In this document: positions 1-6,400 of the stretch, piece by piece
Numbering within the stretch: the stretch's first letter is position 1
How the letters are laid out: every line of letters begins with the position of its first letter
DNA from: Thaumarchaeota archaeon S13
Lineage (GTDB): Archaea > Thermoproteota > Nitrososphaeria > Nitrososphaerales > Nitrosopumilaceae
Assembly (NCBI GenBank): GCA_003724275.1
Contig: RHFA01000103.1
Span: forward strand, 1-8,012
Direction: 5' to 3'
DNA length: 8,012 nt
Position numbers and translations under genes: made by a program
The notes under the pieces: model-generated
The model's input: the letters and a program-made list of their open reading frames with translations, nothing else
The model's database searches: none
What the model was told of the DNA's origin: nothing

Positions 1-1242
1 GCCACCGTCGAGGGCGGCGAGCCGATCAGGATGTACCAGAGGTGGCCCGTGAGGCGTGCCCGTCCCTACAAGGCGCGCCACAACCCGACGATACCGCTCA
101 TAACCGGCCAGCGCGTGATCGACACGTTCTTTCCGATCGTAAAGGGCGGCACGGGCTCGATACCCGGCGCCTTTGGCACCGGCAAGACCGTCACGCTGCA
201 CCAGATAGCAAAGTGGGCAGACTCGCAGGTCGTCGTGTACATCGGGTGCGGAGAGCGCGGCAACGAGATGACCGAGGTCCTCGTAGAGTTTCCCCACCTA
301 AAGGACCCGCGGACGGGCAAGCCCCTAATGGACCGGACAGTCCTCGTGGCCAACACTAGCAACATGCCAGTCGCCGCGCGCGAGGCGAGCATATACACTG
401 GCGTCACGATCGCCGAGTACTATCGCGACATGGGCAACGACGTCGTCCTAGTCGCCGACTCTACTAGCCGCTGGGCCGAGGCCCTCAGGGAGATGAGCGG
501 CAGGCTCGAGGAGATGCCAGCCGAGGAGGGCTACCCGTCGTACCTCGCCTCGAGGCTCGCCGAGTTTTACGAGCGCGCCGGCCGCGTGCGCGCGCTGGGC
601 GGGCCGGACAGGGACGGCTCGGTCACGCTCGTCGGGGCAGTCTCGCCGTCGGGCGGCGACTTTACCGAGCCCGTGACGACGCACACGATGCGCTTTATCA
701 AGACGTTCTGGGCCCTTGACGCAAAGCTCGCCTACTCTAGGCACTATCCGTCGATCAACTGGATGAACAGCTATTCTGGCTACCTCGCGGACATCTCGAC
801 GTGGTGGGAGAGGGAGGTCAGCGAGGGCTGGCACGCGCTGCGGCAGGAGGCGTACGGAATACTGCAGCGCGAGGACACGCTAAAGGAGATCGTCAGGCTC
901 CTCGGGACCGAGGCCCTCCCCGACGAGGAAAAGCTTGTCCTCGAGATCGCGCGCATGATAAAGATCGGCATCCTGCAGCAAAACTCCTTTGACGAGGTCG
1001 ACACGTACTGTGATCCCAAAAAGCAGTACATGCTCCTCAAGATAATGATGGCGTTCTATGACCAGAGCAAGCGCGCGCTGCAGGACGGCGCCGGCATTGC
1101 CGACATACGATCGCTGCCCGTCATCGCGTCGATACTAAAGGCCCGCATGGAGATAAGGGACGACGAGATGCCAAAGCTCGAGGCCATCATGGGCTCCATG
1201 GAGGGCGAGTTTGCCGGAATCAGGGGAGGTGCGCAGAAATGA
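1..1242 (+). CDS. atpA: A-type ATP synthase catalytic subunit A (5' partial)
   Basis: Catalytic A subunit of the membrane-bound A1Ao ATP synthase; with subunit B it forms the A3B3 head that makes or hydrolyses ATP on the cytoplasmic face. The frame is open from base 1, giving 413 residues of a family usually near 580-600, so the N-terminal barrel and much of the bulge domain lie outside the window. Counting from base 1: P-loop GAFGTGKT at 56-63, GCGERGNEM with the probable catalytic Glu at 82-90, Walker B region VVLVADS at 148-154, and the alpha/beta-family signature PSINWMNSYS at 250-259, followed by the helical C-terminal domain. The Met at base 31 is internal, not the start. The stop overlaps the start of subunit B (ATGA), indicating translational coupling. 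The P-loop carries Ala and Thr where many archaeal A subunits have GPFGSGKT. Identification is very secure; the exact start is not visible. Confidence 0.97.
   Translation, partial: ATVEGGEPIRMYQRWPVRRARPYKARHNPTIPLITGQRVIDTFFPIVKGGTGSIPGAFGTGKTVTLHQIAKWADSQVVVYIGCGERGNEMTEVLVEFPHLKDPRTGKPLMDRTVLVANTSNMPVAAREASIYTGVTIAEYYRDMGNDVVLVADSTSRWAEALREMSGRLEEMPAEEGYPSYLASRLAEFYERAGRVRALGGPDRDGSVTLVGAVSPSGGDFTEPVTTHTMRFIKTFWALDAKLAYSRHYPSINWMNSYSGYLADISTWWEREVSEGWHALRQEAYGILQREDTLKEIVRLLGTEALPDEEKLVLEIARMIKIGILQQNSFDEVDTYCDPKKQYMLLKIMMAFYDQSKRALQDGAGIADIRSLPVIASILKARMEIRDDEMPKLEAIMGSMEGEFAGIRGGAQK
1225..1230 (+). promoter_or_regulatory. Ribosome binding site of subunit B
   Basis: GGAGGT lies inside the last codons of subunit A, eight bases before the overlapping ATG at 1239. 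It is the strongest Shine-Dalgarno in the ATPase operon. It supports the ATG choice and suggests independent re-initiation on B in addition to coupling through the ATGA overlap. Confidence 0.75.
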
Positions 1243-2624
1243 GCCAGGGCGGCGGCGTGCAGTACAGCAAGATCGCCGAGATAAAGGGCCCGCTAGTCAT
1301 AGTCGACGGCGTCGAGAGCGCCGCCTTTGACGAGCTCGTCGAGATATCCGCCGGCGACGAGCGCAGGCTCGGCAAGGTCCTCGAGGTCGGCAACGGCAGG
1401 GCCGTCGTGCAGGTCTTTGAGGGCACGACTGGCCTCTCGGTCGCCGACACTAGGGCAAAGTTCGTCGGGCGCGCCATGGAGATGCCAGTCTCGCGCGAGG
1501 TCCTCGGCCGCGTCTTTGACGGCCTCGGCAGGCCAAAGGACGGCCTGCCAGACCCTGTCGCCGACAGGTTTGTCGACATTAACGGCGAGCCAATGAACCC
1601 CGAGCAGCGCGAGTACCCAAAGGACTTTATCCAGACGGGCGTGTCTGTCATTGACGGAATGATCACGCTGGTCCGCGGCCAAAAGCTCCCCATATTCTCG
1701 GGCTCGGGCATATCGCACAACATACTCGCCGCGCAGATTGCGCGGCAGGCCACGGTCCGCGGTACCGGCGAGGAGTTTGCCGTCGTCTTTGCGGCGATCG
1801 GCGTCCAGTACAGCGAGGCCGAGTACTTTCGCAAGAGCCTCGAGGACTCGGGGGCGCTAAAGCGCAGCGTCCTCTTTCTAAACCTCGCCGACGACCCCGC
1901 CATCGAGAGGATTATCACGCCGCGCGTCGCGCTCACCGTCGCCGAGCACCTCGCCTTTGAGCTCGGCATGCACGTCCTCGTCATACTGACTGACATGACA
2001 AACTATGCCGAGGCCCTCAGGGAGATCAGCGCCGCGCGCGAGGAGGTTCCCGGCCGCAAGGGCTATCCCGGCTACCTCTATACGGACCTCTCGACGATAT
2101 ACGAGCGGGCCGGCAAGCTCAACGGCAAGCAGGGCAGCGTGACGCAGGTTCCCATACTCTCAATGCCATCTGATGACATTACGCACCCCATACCCGACCT
2201 GACGGGCTATATCACCGAGGGCCAGATAGTCCTCGGCCGCGACCTCTTTAGGCAGGGCGTCTATCCGCCAGTCAACATACTGATGAGCCTCAGCCGCCTC
2301 ATGAAGGACGGCATAGGCGAGGGCCGCACGCGCGAGGACCACCAGGAGATATCAAACCAGAACTATGACGCCTACTCGCGCGCGCAGGAGGTCCGCGCGC
2401 TCGCCGGCATCGTCGGCAAGGCCGGCCTTACTGACATTGACCTCAAGTACATGGAGGTCGGCGAGGCCTTTGAGCGCGAGTTTCTCAGCCAGGGCGTCGA
2501 CGAGAACCGCACGATAGAGGAGACGCTCGGCATACTCTGGAAGGTCGTCTCGGCGCTCCCGCGGGCCGAGCTCACAAAGGTAAAGGACAAGTTTATCGAC
2601 GAGCACTATGGGGGCGGCAAGTGA
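1239..2624 (+). CDS. atpB: A-type ATP synthase subunit B (non-catalytic)
   Basis: Regulatory B subunit alternating with A in the hexameric head of the archaeal ATP synthase. The 461 residues match the usual family length. An N-terminal beta-barrel (about 8-75) is followed by the nucleotide-binding-fold domain. The P-loop position reads SGSGISHN (154-161) and lacks the GKT lysine, which distinguishes B from catalytic A. The alpha/beta signature PPVNILMSLS is at 343-352, followed by the helical C-terminal domain. The ATG start overlaps the subunit A stop by four bases and has a good Shine-Dalgarno, GGAGGT at 1225-1230, eight bases upstream. The protein ends in Lys followed by TGA, and subunit D starts three bases later. 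Expression is presumably driven by an operon promoter upstream of the window. Nothing is truncated or unusual. Confidence 0.97.
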   Translation: MSQGGGVQYSKIAEIKGPLVIVDGVESAAFDELVEISAGDERRLGKVLEVGNGRAVVQVFEGTTGLSVADTRAKFVGRAMEMPVSREVLGRVFDGLGRPKDGLPDPVADRFVDINGEPMNPEQREYPKDFIQTGVSVIDGMITLVRGQKLPIFSGSGISHNILAAQIARQATVRGTGEEFAVVFAAIGVQYSEAEYFRKSLEDSGALKRSVLFLNLADDPAIERIITPRVALTVAEHLAFELGMHVLVILTDMTNYAEALREISAAREEVPGRKGYPGYLYTDLSTIYERAGKLNGKQGSVTQVPILSMPSDDITHPIPDLTGYITEGQIVLGRDLFRQGVYPPVNILMSLSRLMKDGIGEGRTREDHQEISNQNYDAYSRAQEVRALAGIVGKAGLTDIDLKYMEVGEAFEREFLSQGVDENRTIEETLGILWKVVSALPRAELTKVKDKFIDEHYGGGK

Positions 2625-2627
2625 GCA

Positions 2628-3260
2628 ATGTCCTTTGGCCAGAGCGTCGCCGTCACAAAGATAGAGCTCCTCAAGTACAAGCGCTCAAGCCAGGTCGCGA
2701 CCATGGTCCAAAAGATACTTGACGACAAGAGAAAGGTCCTCCTCAAGAACATCGAGGAGATGATCGACGAGGCGATGAAGGCCCGCGGCGGCATATGGGA
2801 GCCGCTGCAGGACATTTACGCCTCTGTCAACGAGTCCTACCTCGCGCTCGGCACGCATGCGGTCGACTCGGCGGCCGGATCGGCGCCGGCCGTCATGGAG
2901 GTCGACGTCAGCGTGCGCCGCATAGTCGACGTCAAGGTTCCCGCCCTAGAGGTGAGCGAGCGCGACACGGGAACCGCGCCCTATGGCTTTGCGGACACTA
3001 GCGCGTCGATGGACCGCGCGACGAGCCAGATAAAGGAGCTCCTCCCGCGCATCTGCAAGGCCGCCGAGTATGAAAACTCGATATTCAGCCTCGCAAAGGC
3101 CCTTGAAAAGACGCAAAAGCTCCTAAACGCCCTCGAGAACGTCATAATCCCCCAGTACGAGCAGCGCATAAAGTTCATCGTGTCGGTCCTCGAGGAGCGC
3201 GAGCGCGAGGAGTTTGCAAAGCTCAAAAAGGTAAAGGCCGCCATGGAGAGGCGCAAGTGA
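2628..3260 (+). CDS. atpD: A-type ATP synthase central-stalk subunit D
   Basis: Subunit D is the rotor shaft inside the A3B3 head, coupling ATP turnover to the membrane ring. The 210 residues are typical for the family. A long N-terminal helix (about 8-78, starting with the conserved TK-E-L region) and a long C-terminal helix (about 126-210) would form the antiparallel coiled coil, with a short beta/linker region at 85-125. The conserved C-terminal block NALENVIIPQ (167-176), followed by a Glu/Arg/Lys-rich helix, is diagnostic. The ATG is three bases after the subunit B stop. No strong Shine-Dalgarno is visible, so translation probably depends on coupling. The gene ends Lys-TGA and is followed two bases later by a 48-codon ORF. 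Other small stalk and membrane subunits are not in the window and are probably encoded upstream. Confidence 0.95.
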   Translation: MSFGQSVAVTKIELLKYKRSSQVATMVQKILDDKRKVLLKNIEEMIDEAMKARGGIWEPLQDIYASVNESYLALGTHAVDSAAGSAPAVMEVDVSVRRIVDVKVPALEVSERDTGTAPYGFADTSASMDRATSQIKELLPRICKAAEYENSIFSLAKALEKTQKLLNALENVIIPQYEQRIKFIVSVLEEREREEFAKLKKVKAAMERRK

Positions 3261-3262
3261 GC

Positions 3263-3409
3263 ATGCCGCGCGAGAGGATAGACGGCCTGCTAGGCGAGTC
3301 CAAAAAGGCCCTCGACGCCGAGCACGGCGCGCTGCGCTCCGAGGTAGAGTCGGGCCTTGATGCCATAAAAAGGGGGCAGGCCACGGGCGGCGCCCAGGGC
3401 GGCTCCTAG
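3263..3409 (+). CDS. Small unidentified protein at the end of the ATPase operon (48 aa)
   Basis: Not recognised. An ATG two bases after the subunit D stop opens 48 codons ending in TAG. Residues 1-38 alternate charged and hydrophobic positions (Glu, Lys, Arg with Leu, Ile, Val, Ala) and should form one amphipathic helix; the last ten residues are a Gly/Ala/Gln tail. The junction copies the B-D junction: both contain GCAAGTGAGCA across the stop and next start. A GGAGAGG stretch at 3245-3251 could serve as ribosome binding site. The spacing, third-position GC and helical character support a real gene co-translated with the ATPase. It could be a small stalk or accessory peptide, but no homology was recognised. 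There is no membrane segment, so it is not a c-ring subunit. Its stop codon overlaps that of the convergent gene. Confidence 0.6.
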   Translation: MPRERIDGLLGESKKALDAEHGALRSEVESGLDAIKRGQATGGAQGGS

Positions 3410-3780
3410 CCCACGTCGGGCTCTAGCAGCCAGTAGACCTGCGGGACCGAGAGCAAAAACCCCACGTGGAGGCACGCGTCGCCGTGGCACGACTTGCAGT
3501 CAAGCTCGCCGGCGCGCACGGCGACCTCGACTATGCTGCCGGCCATGTTGTCGCGCAGGATCGCCACGCCGTCCTCGATTGCGATGAACTTTATCCAGGG
3601 CCTGTGCCTGGCAAAGACGTCGGCCCTCTTTAGCTCCGCCTCCATCAGGCGCACGACGTACGCCGAGAGGCTCCTTGTGCCGGCCTTGCCGCGCGACGCC
3701 CCGCTGGCCTCGTACGCGCGGTAAATCCTGTCATACGAGTCCATGGACATCGTCACTGACCTAAAGCCCTCCTTTGGCAC
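3406..3780 (-). CDS. Putative ribbon-helix-helix-like regulator with C-terminal Cys/His cluster
   Basis: A 124-residue protein without a recognised name. Residues 6-52 look like a ribbon-helix-helix DNA-binding fold: a short strand (RSVTMSMD, 7-14), a helix (SYDRIYRAY), then a loop and a second helix (SLSAYVVRLMEAELK). The C-terminal half has beta-rich character and a compact set of possible metal ligands: C95, C98, H99, C103 and H105, before a hydrophobic stretch (107-119). A redox- or metal-sensing transcription factor is plausible, but this is inference. The GTG at 3780 is preferred because later starts (GTG at 3756, ATG at 3750) would cut the first strand. An AT-rich box at 3803-3809 sits at the right distance for a leaderless transcript beginning at this GTG. 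The gene diverges from the sugar kinase and converges on the ATPase operon, with stop codons sharing CTAG. Confidence 0.75.
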   Translation of the reverse strand: MPKEGFRSVTMSMDSYDRIYRAYEASGASRGKAGTRSLSAYVVRLMEAELKRADVFARHRPWIKFIAIEDGVAILRDNMAGSIVEVAVRAGELDCKSCHGDACLHVGFLLSVPQVYWLLEPDVG

Positions 3781-3785
3781 GGCGC

Positions 3786-3800
3786 GGCCGGCCGGCCGGC
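3786..3800. repeat. GGCC-repeat palindrome between promoter and start codon
   Basis: The sequence GGCCGGCCGGCCGGC consists of tandem GGCC units and contains overlapping perfect palindromes (3786-3797 and 3787-3800). It lies between the probable TATA box and the GTG of the putative regulator, where a bound protein would block transcription initiation. It may be an operator for the adjacent DNA-binding protein, or simply a GC-rich low-complexity stretch. Confidence 0.35.
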
Positions 3801-3802
3801 GG

Positions 3803-3809
3803 CATATTT
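3803..3809 (-). promoter_or_regulatory. Probable TATA box of the putative regulator gene
   Basis: On the minus strand the sequence reads AAATATG, centred about 26 bases before the GTG at 3780. That is the spacing expected between an archaeal TATA box and the start of a leaderless mRNA. It is an AT-rich island in otherwise very GC-rich DNA. Confidence 0.5.
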
Positions 3810-3853
3810 CTGTTTAGCGGCGCCGGCGGCGCGTGCGGCGGGCCGCCATCACA

Positions 3854-3860
3854 CCTAAAT
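3854..3860 (+). promoter_or_regulatory. Probable TATA box of the sugar kinase gene
   Basis: CCTAAAT is centred about 28 bases before the GTG at 3885. It fits an archaeal TATA element feeding a leaderless or nearly leaderless transcript and supports that GTG over the upstream TTG at 3774. Confidence 0.45.
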
Positions 3861-3884
3861 CGGCGCCCCGGCGGCGCGCGCGCC

Positions 3885-4748
3885 GTGGCGAGGGTCGCCG
3901 TGTTTGCGAGCTGCACAGAGGACGAGATCTCCCTCGGAGGCGAGCGCATCGCCGCGCCGGGCGGGCCGGGCACGTACTGCAGCCTCACGGCCCGCAGGCT
4001 GCGCGCCGGCGTCGACCTCTACACGAGGATGGGGCCCGGCGGCGCGCGCGCTCTCCTCGAGGGCGAGGGCGTCACGATACACGGCAGGCCCGCCGCCGAG
4101 GCCGTCCGCTTTGCGCTTGACGTGCGCGGCGGCGAGAGGACGCTGCGCCTGCTTCGCGGCGGCGAGCCCATAGAGTACTCTGGCATGGGCGGCGCCGACG
4201 GCGCCATAGTCACGCCGGTCTGCGGCGAGGTCTCTGCCGGGACGCTTGCGTCGATAAAGGCCGACTCGGAGTTTACGCTTGTCGACCCGCAGGGGTTCCT
4301 GAGGAGGGTGGGCGAGGGCGGCGCCATAACGCTTGCGCAGACGGCGCCAGACCTCGACGGCGTCTCGGCGATAAAGGCCGACATGGACGAGCTCGCCGCG
4401 CTTGTTGGCGACGGCGGCGCGCGCGCGCTCGCCGGCGCCGGCGTCGGGCACGTCCTGGTCACGTCGGGCCGCGACATCTCGATGCTCTCTGGCGACCGCG
4501 AGTACCGCCTCTCGCTGCCCGTAAAGGACGTCGCGGACACGACTGGCGTCGGGGACATTTTTTCTGCGGCATTTTGCGCGACGATGCTCAGGGAGAGGGA
4601 CGCGCTCTGGGCGTTCTGCTTTGCGTGCGGCGCGGCCCACGCGGCCCTTGACACGCGCGAGGCCGGCCCCAAAAAGGTCCCTGCGCGCCGCGCCATAGAG
4701 ACCAACGCGGCCTACTTTTACAACACGGTAGAGTTCTCTGGCGCCTAG
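3885..4748 (+). CDS. PfkB/ribokinase-family carbohydrate kinase
   Basis: A 287-residue kinase of the PfkB (ribokinase-like) family, which transfers phosphate from a nucleotide to a hydroxymethyl group of a sugar or nucleoside. Visible features are an N-terminal VAVFASC strand, the GGPG turn (26-29) of the substrate site, a KADMDE motif (165-170) in the Asn/Glu region, and the family signature DTTGVGDIF (218-226) with catalytic Asp 224 in the GxGD anion hole. The substrate cannot be assigned. The frame stays open upstream to 3774, but the extra 37 codons are Gly/Pro/Arg-rich and precede the family's normal N-terminus, so the GTG at 3885 is chosen. It diverges from the putative regulator, which could control it, and converges on the PIN gene with a ten-base gap. 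The family is secure, the start fairly so. Confidence 0.9.
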   Translation: MARVAVFASCTEDEISLGGERIAAPGGPGTYCSLTARRLRAGVDLYTRMGPGGARALLEGEGVTIHGRPAAEAVRFALDVRGGERTLRLLRGGEPIEYSGMGGADGAIVTPVCGEVSAGTLASIKADSEFTLVDPQGFLRRVGEGGAITLAQTAPDLDGVSAIKADMDELAALVGDGGARALAGAGVGHVLVTSGRDISMLSGDREYRLSLPVKDVADTTGVGDIFSAAFCATMLRERDALWAFCFACGAAHAALDTREAGPKKVPARRAIETNAAYFYNTVEFSGA

Positions 4749-4758
4749 GCGGGCGGCC

Positions 4759-5133
4759 CTACTCCATGACAATCCTGTCGCGCGACACGGACATGACAGA
4801 CCCGCCGGCCTCCCTCACGGCGCGCTTTAGCGCCCTGTCCATAGTCGCGACAATGCCGCCGTTGCGCCTCACGTGCGACACGATCGCCGCGTCGGCATGA
4901 ATGGCGCCGCGGCCAATGCCGACCGTGCGCCCCGCGCGCGCTGCCTCGAGCGCGCGCGCCGCGCCTGCGCTCGACGGCGCGAGGCGCTCTAGCTCGCCGA
5001 CTACGACGTCAGGGACGACTAGCGAGATGTCGCCGATCTCCGTGTCCAGCGTGCCCATGTTGCGCACGCGCACGCTGTGCACGTGGACCAAAAAGCTCGT
5101 GTCGCATATCACGTCAGCCAACCTTGCCAGCAC
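4759..5133 (-). CDS. PIN-domain protein, archaeal Fcf1-like (probable RNA nuclease)
   Basis: PIN domains are metal-dependent ribonucleases; members in this archaeal neighbourhood resemble Fcf1/Utp24, a eukaryotic pre-rRNA processing factor. Numbered from the GTG at 5133, the 124 residues carry the acidic set: D11 (in ICDTSFL), E47 (in VVVGELERL), D81 (HADAAI) and D99 (ATMDR). The fold would end with the GGSVMSVSRDRIVM strand region. The gene overlaps the 3' end of aIF2 gamma and is last in the S6e-aIF2 gamma-PIN operon, which suggests a role in rRNA or ribosome metabolism rather than a VapC toxin; no antitoxin gene is adjacent. The start is uncertain: TTG at 5121 or GTG at 5112 (just after the aIF2 gamma stop, with AGGT upstream) are equally reasonable and leave the domain intact. 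Substrate unknown. Confidence 0.88.
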   Translation of the reverse strand: MLARLADVICDTSFLVHVHSVRVRNMGTLDTEIGDISLVVPDVVVGELERLAPSSAGAARALEAARAGRTVGIGRGAIHADAAIVSHVRRNGGIVATMDRALKRAVREAGGSVMSVSRDRIVME

Positions 5134-6397
5134 CTATGAGGCGCCACCGGTCGGCGATCTTGCGGCTGATCGCCACGCTGCGCCCACCCAGCAGGCACAC
5201 GCTGCGGCGAAACTCGACTGTCACCTTGCCGCCCTTGGCCGACTTTGCCTGGCAGAGGGCCGGCGCCGTGCCCACGCTCAGGCGGAGCATCTCGCCCTCC
5301 TTGACCGGCGCGATCTTTGTGCCCGCCTCGCCGACTGCCGAGTCAAAGAGGCTCACGTCCATCGTCGCGGACGTCGCGTTCTCGGGGAGCGACCCCGGCG
5401 AGCCGATGACAGACCCCGTGAGGCTGTCGCCGGCCGTCATTGCCGGATCAAGCCTCGTGCCTATCGCGACGAGGCCCCCGGGCCTGACCTCGTCCACCCT
5501 GCCCGCGCCGGTCCCCAGCGAGGTGACCGTAGTCGTGAGCGGCTCGTGGACGCCGCGGCGCTCGTCTAGCACGCCCGGCCTGATCTCCACCTCGTCGCCG
5601 ACGCGCAGCGACCCCTGCGTGAGGCTTCCGCCTATGACGCCGCCGGCGATCCCGGCAATCTCGGTGCCCGGCCTGTTCACGTCAAAGGACCGCAGCACGT
5701 GCATTATGGGCCGCTCGGACGGGTCCCTCTCGGGCGTCGGGATTGTGCGCTCTATCGAGTCTATGAGCGCGTCGGTGTTTAGCGACGACTGGGCCGACAC
5801 GGGGATTACCGGCGCGGACCCCCTTCCGGCCCCCTTGAGGAACGACGCGATCGCGCCGTGGTTTGCCATCGCCTGCTCGTACGTGAGCAGGTCCACCTTG
5901 TTCTGGACCACGACGACCTGGGTTATCCCGAGTATGTCAAGGGCAAGGAGGTGCTCCTCGGTCTGCAGCTGTGGGACCTTTTGGTTTGCCGCGACGACCA
6001 GGAGCGAGCCGTCCATGAGGGCCGCGCCGGAGAGCATGTTTGCCATGAGGCTCTCGTGGCCGGGGCTGTCGACAAAGCTCACCACGCGCGACAGCTCGGC
6101 CTCGGCGCCGCACTCGGGGCACTTTGGGGACGTCGAGGCCCCGAGCGGCGGCTCGCACGAGGCGCACCTGTAAAACGCCGCGTCGGTGTACCCCACGCGT
6201 ATCGTGATCCCGCGCCGCAGCTCCTGGCTGTGGACGCTGGTCCACCTCCCCGTGAGGGCCTGTATCAGCGTCGTCTTGCCGTGGTCCACGTGGCCCGCGG
6301 TCCCAATGTTCACGCACGGCTGCCTTCCGTGCCTTTTGACATACCAGTCCGGAAGGGCATCGTTCCAGCCGGGAGCTTCCGGCCCTCCGGGGTTCAT
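5114..6397 (-). CDS. eif2g: Translation initiation factor aIF2 subunit gamma
   Basis: GTP-binding core subunit of archaeal initiation factor 2, which delivers initiator Met-tRNA to the small ribosomal subunit. The 427 residues are slightly longer than the usual 410-415, through an N-terminal extension before the G domain. G1 is GHVDHGKT (35-42), switch 1 contains RGITI (63-67), G3 is DSPGH (110-114), G4 is NKVD (166-169), and G5 is SAQS (201-204). A zinc knuckle is formed by C78, C81, C93 and C96, a hallmark of the gamma subunit. Two beta-barrel domains follow (about 225-330 and 335-427), ending in the family-typical RWRLIGAG. The ATG is three bases after the S6e stop with no strong ribosome site, so coupled translation is likely. 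The 3' end overlaps the PIN gene. All catalytic motifs are intact. Confidence 0.97.
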   Translation of the reverse strand: MNPGGPEAPGWNDALPDWYVKRHGRQPCVNIGTAGHVDHGKTTLIQALTGRWTSVHSQELRRGITIRVGYTDAAFYRCASCEPPLGASTSPKCPECGAEAELSRVVSFVDSPGHESLMANMLSGAALMDGSLLVVAANQKVPQLQTEEHLLALDILGITQVVVVQNKVDLLTYEQAMANHGAIASFLKGAGRGSAPVIPVSAQSSLNTDALIDSIERTIPTPERDPSERPIMHVLRSFDVNRPGTEIAGIAGGVIGGSLTQGSLRVGDEVEIRPGVLDERRGVHEPLTTTVTSLGTGAGRVDEVRPGGLVAIGTRLDPAMTAGDSLTGSVIGSPGSLPENATSATMDVSLFDSAVGEAGTKIAPVKEGEMLRLSVGTAPALCQAKSAKGGKVTVEFRRSVCLLGGRSVAISRKIADRWRLIGAGKVG

Positions 6398-6400
6398 GCG

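Noticed and set aside
1220..1996. 258-codon minus-strand ORF opposite subunit B
   Set aside because: Ser/Thr/Arg-rich antisense shadow of a securely identified gene.
3774..3884. Upstream in-frame extension of the sugar kinase from TTG 3774
   Set aside because: The extra 37 codons are Gly/Pro/Arg-rich, precede the normal PfkB N-terminal strand and overlap both divergent promoter elements.
4558..4563. Run of six T as a transcription terminator
   Set aside because: It lies inside the catalytic motif of the sugar kinase (Asp-Ile-Phe codons), not at a gene end.
3855..4772. 305-codon minus-strand ORF opposite the sugar kinase
   Set aside because: It is Arg/Ala/Val-rich with no recognisable motif, and the plus strand carries the full PfkB signature set.
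4759..5133. VapC-type toxin of a toxin-antitoxin pair
   Set aside because: No antitoxin-like gene is adjacent, and the S6e-aIF2 gamma neighbourhood fits the Fcf1-like PIN group.
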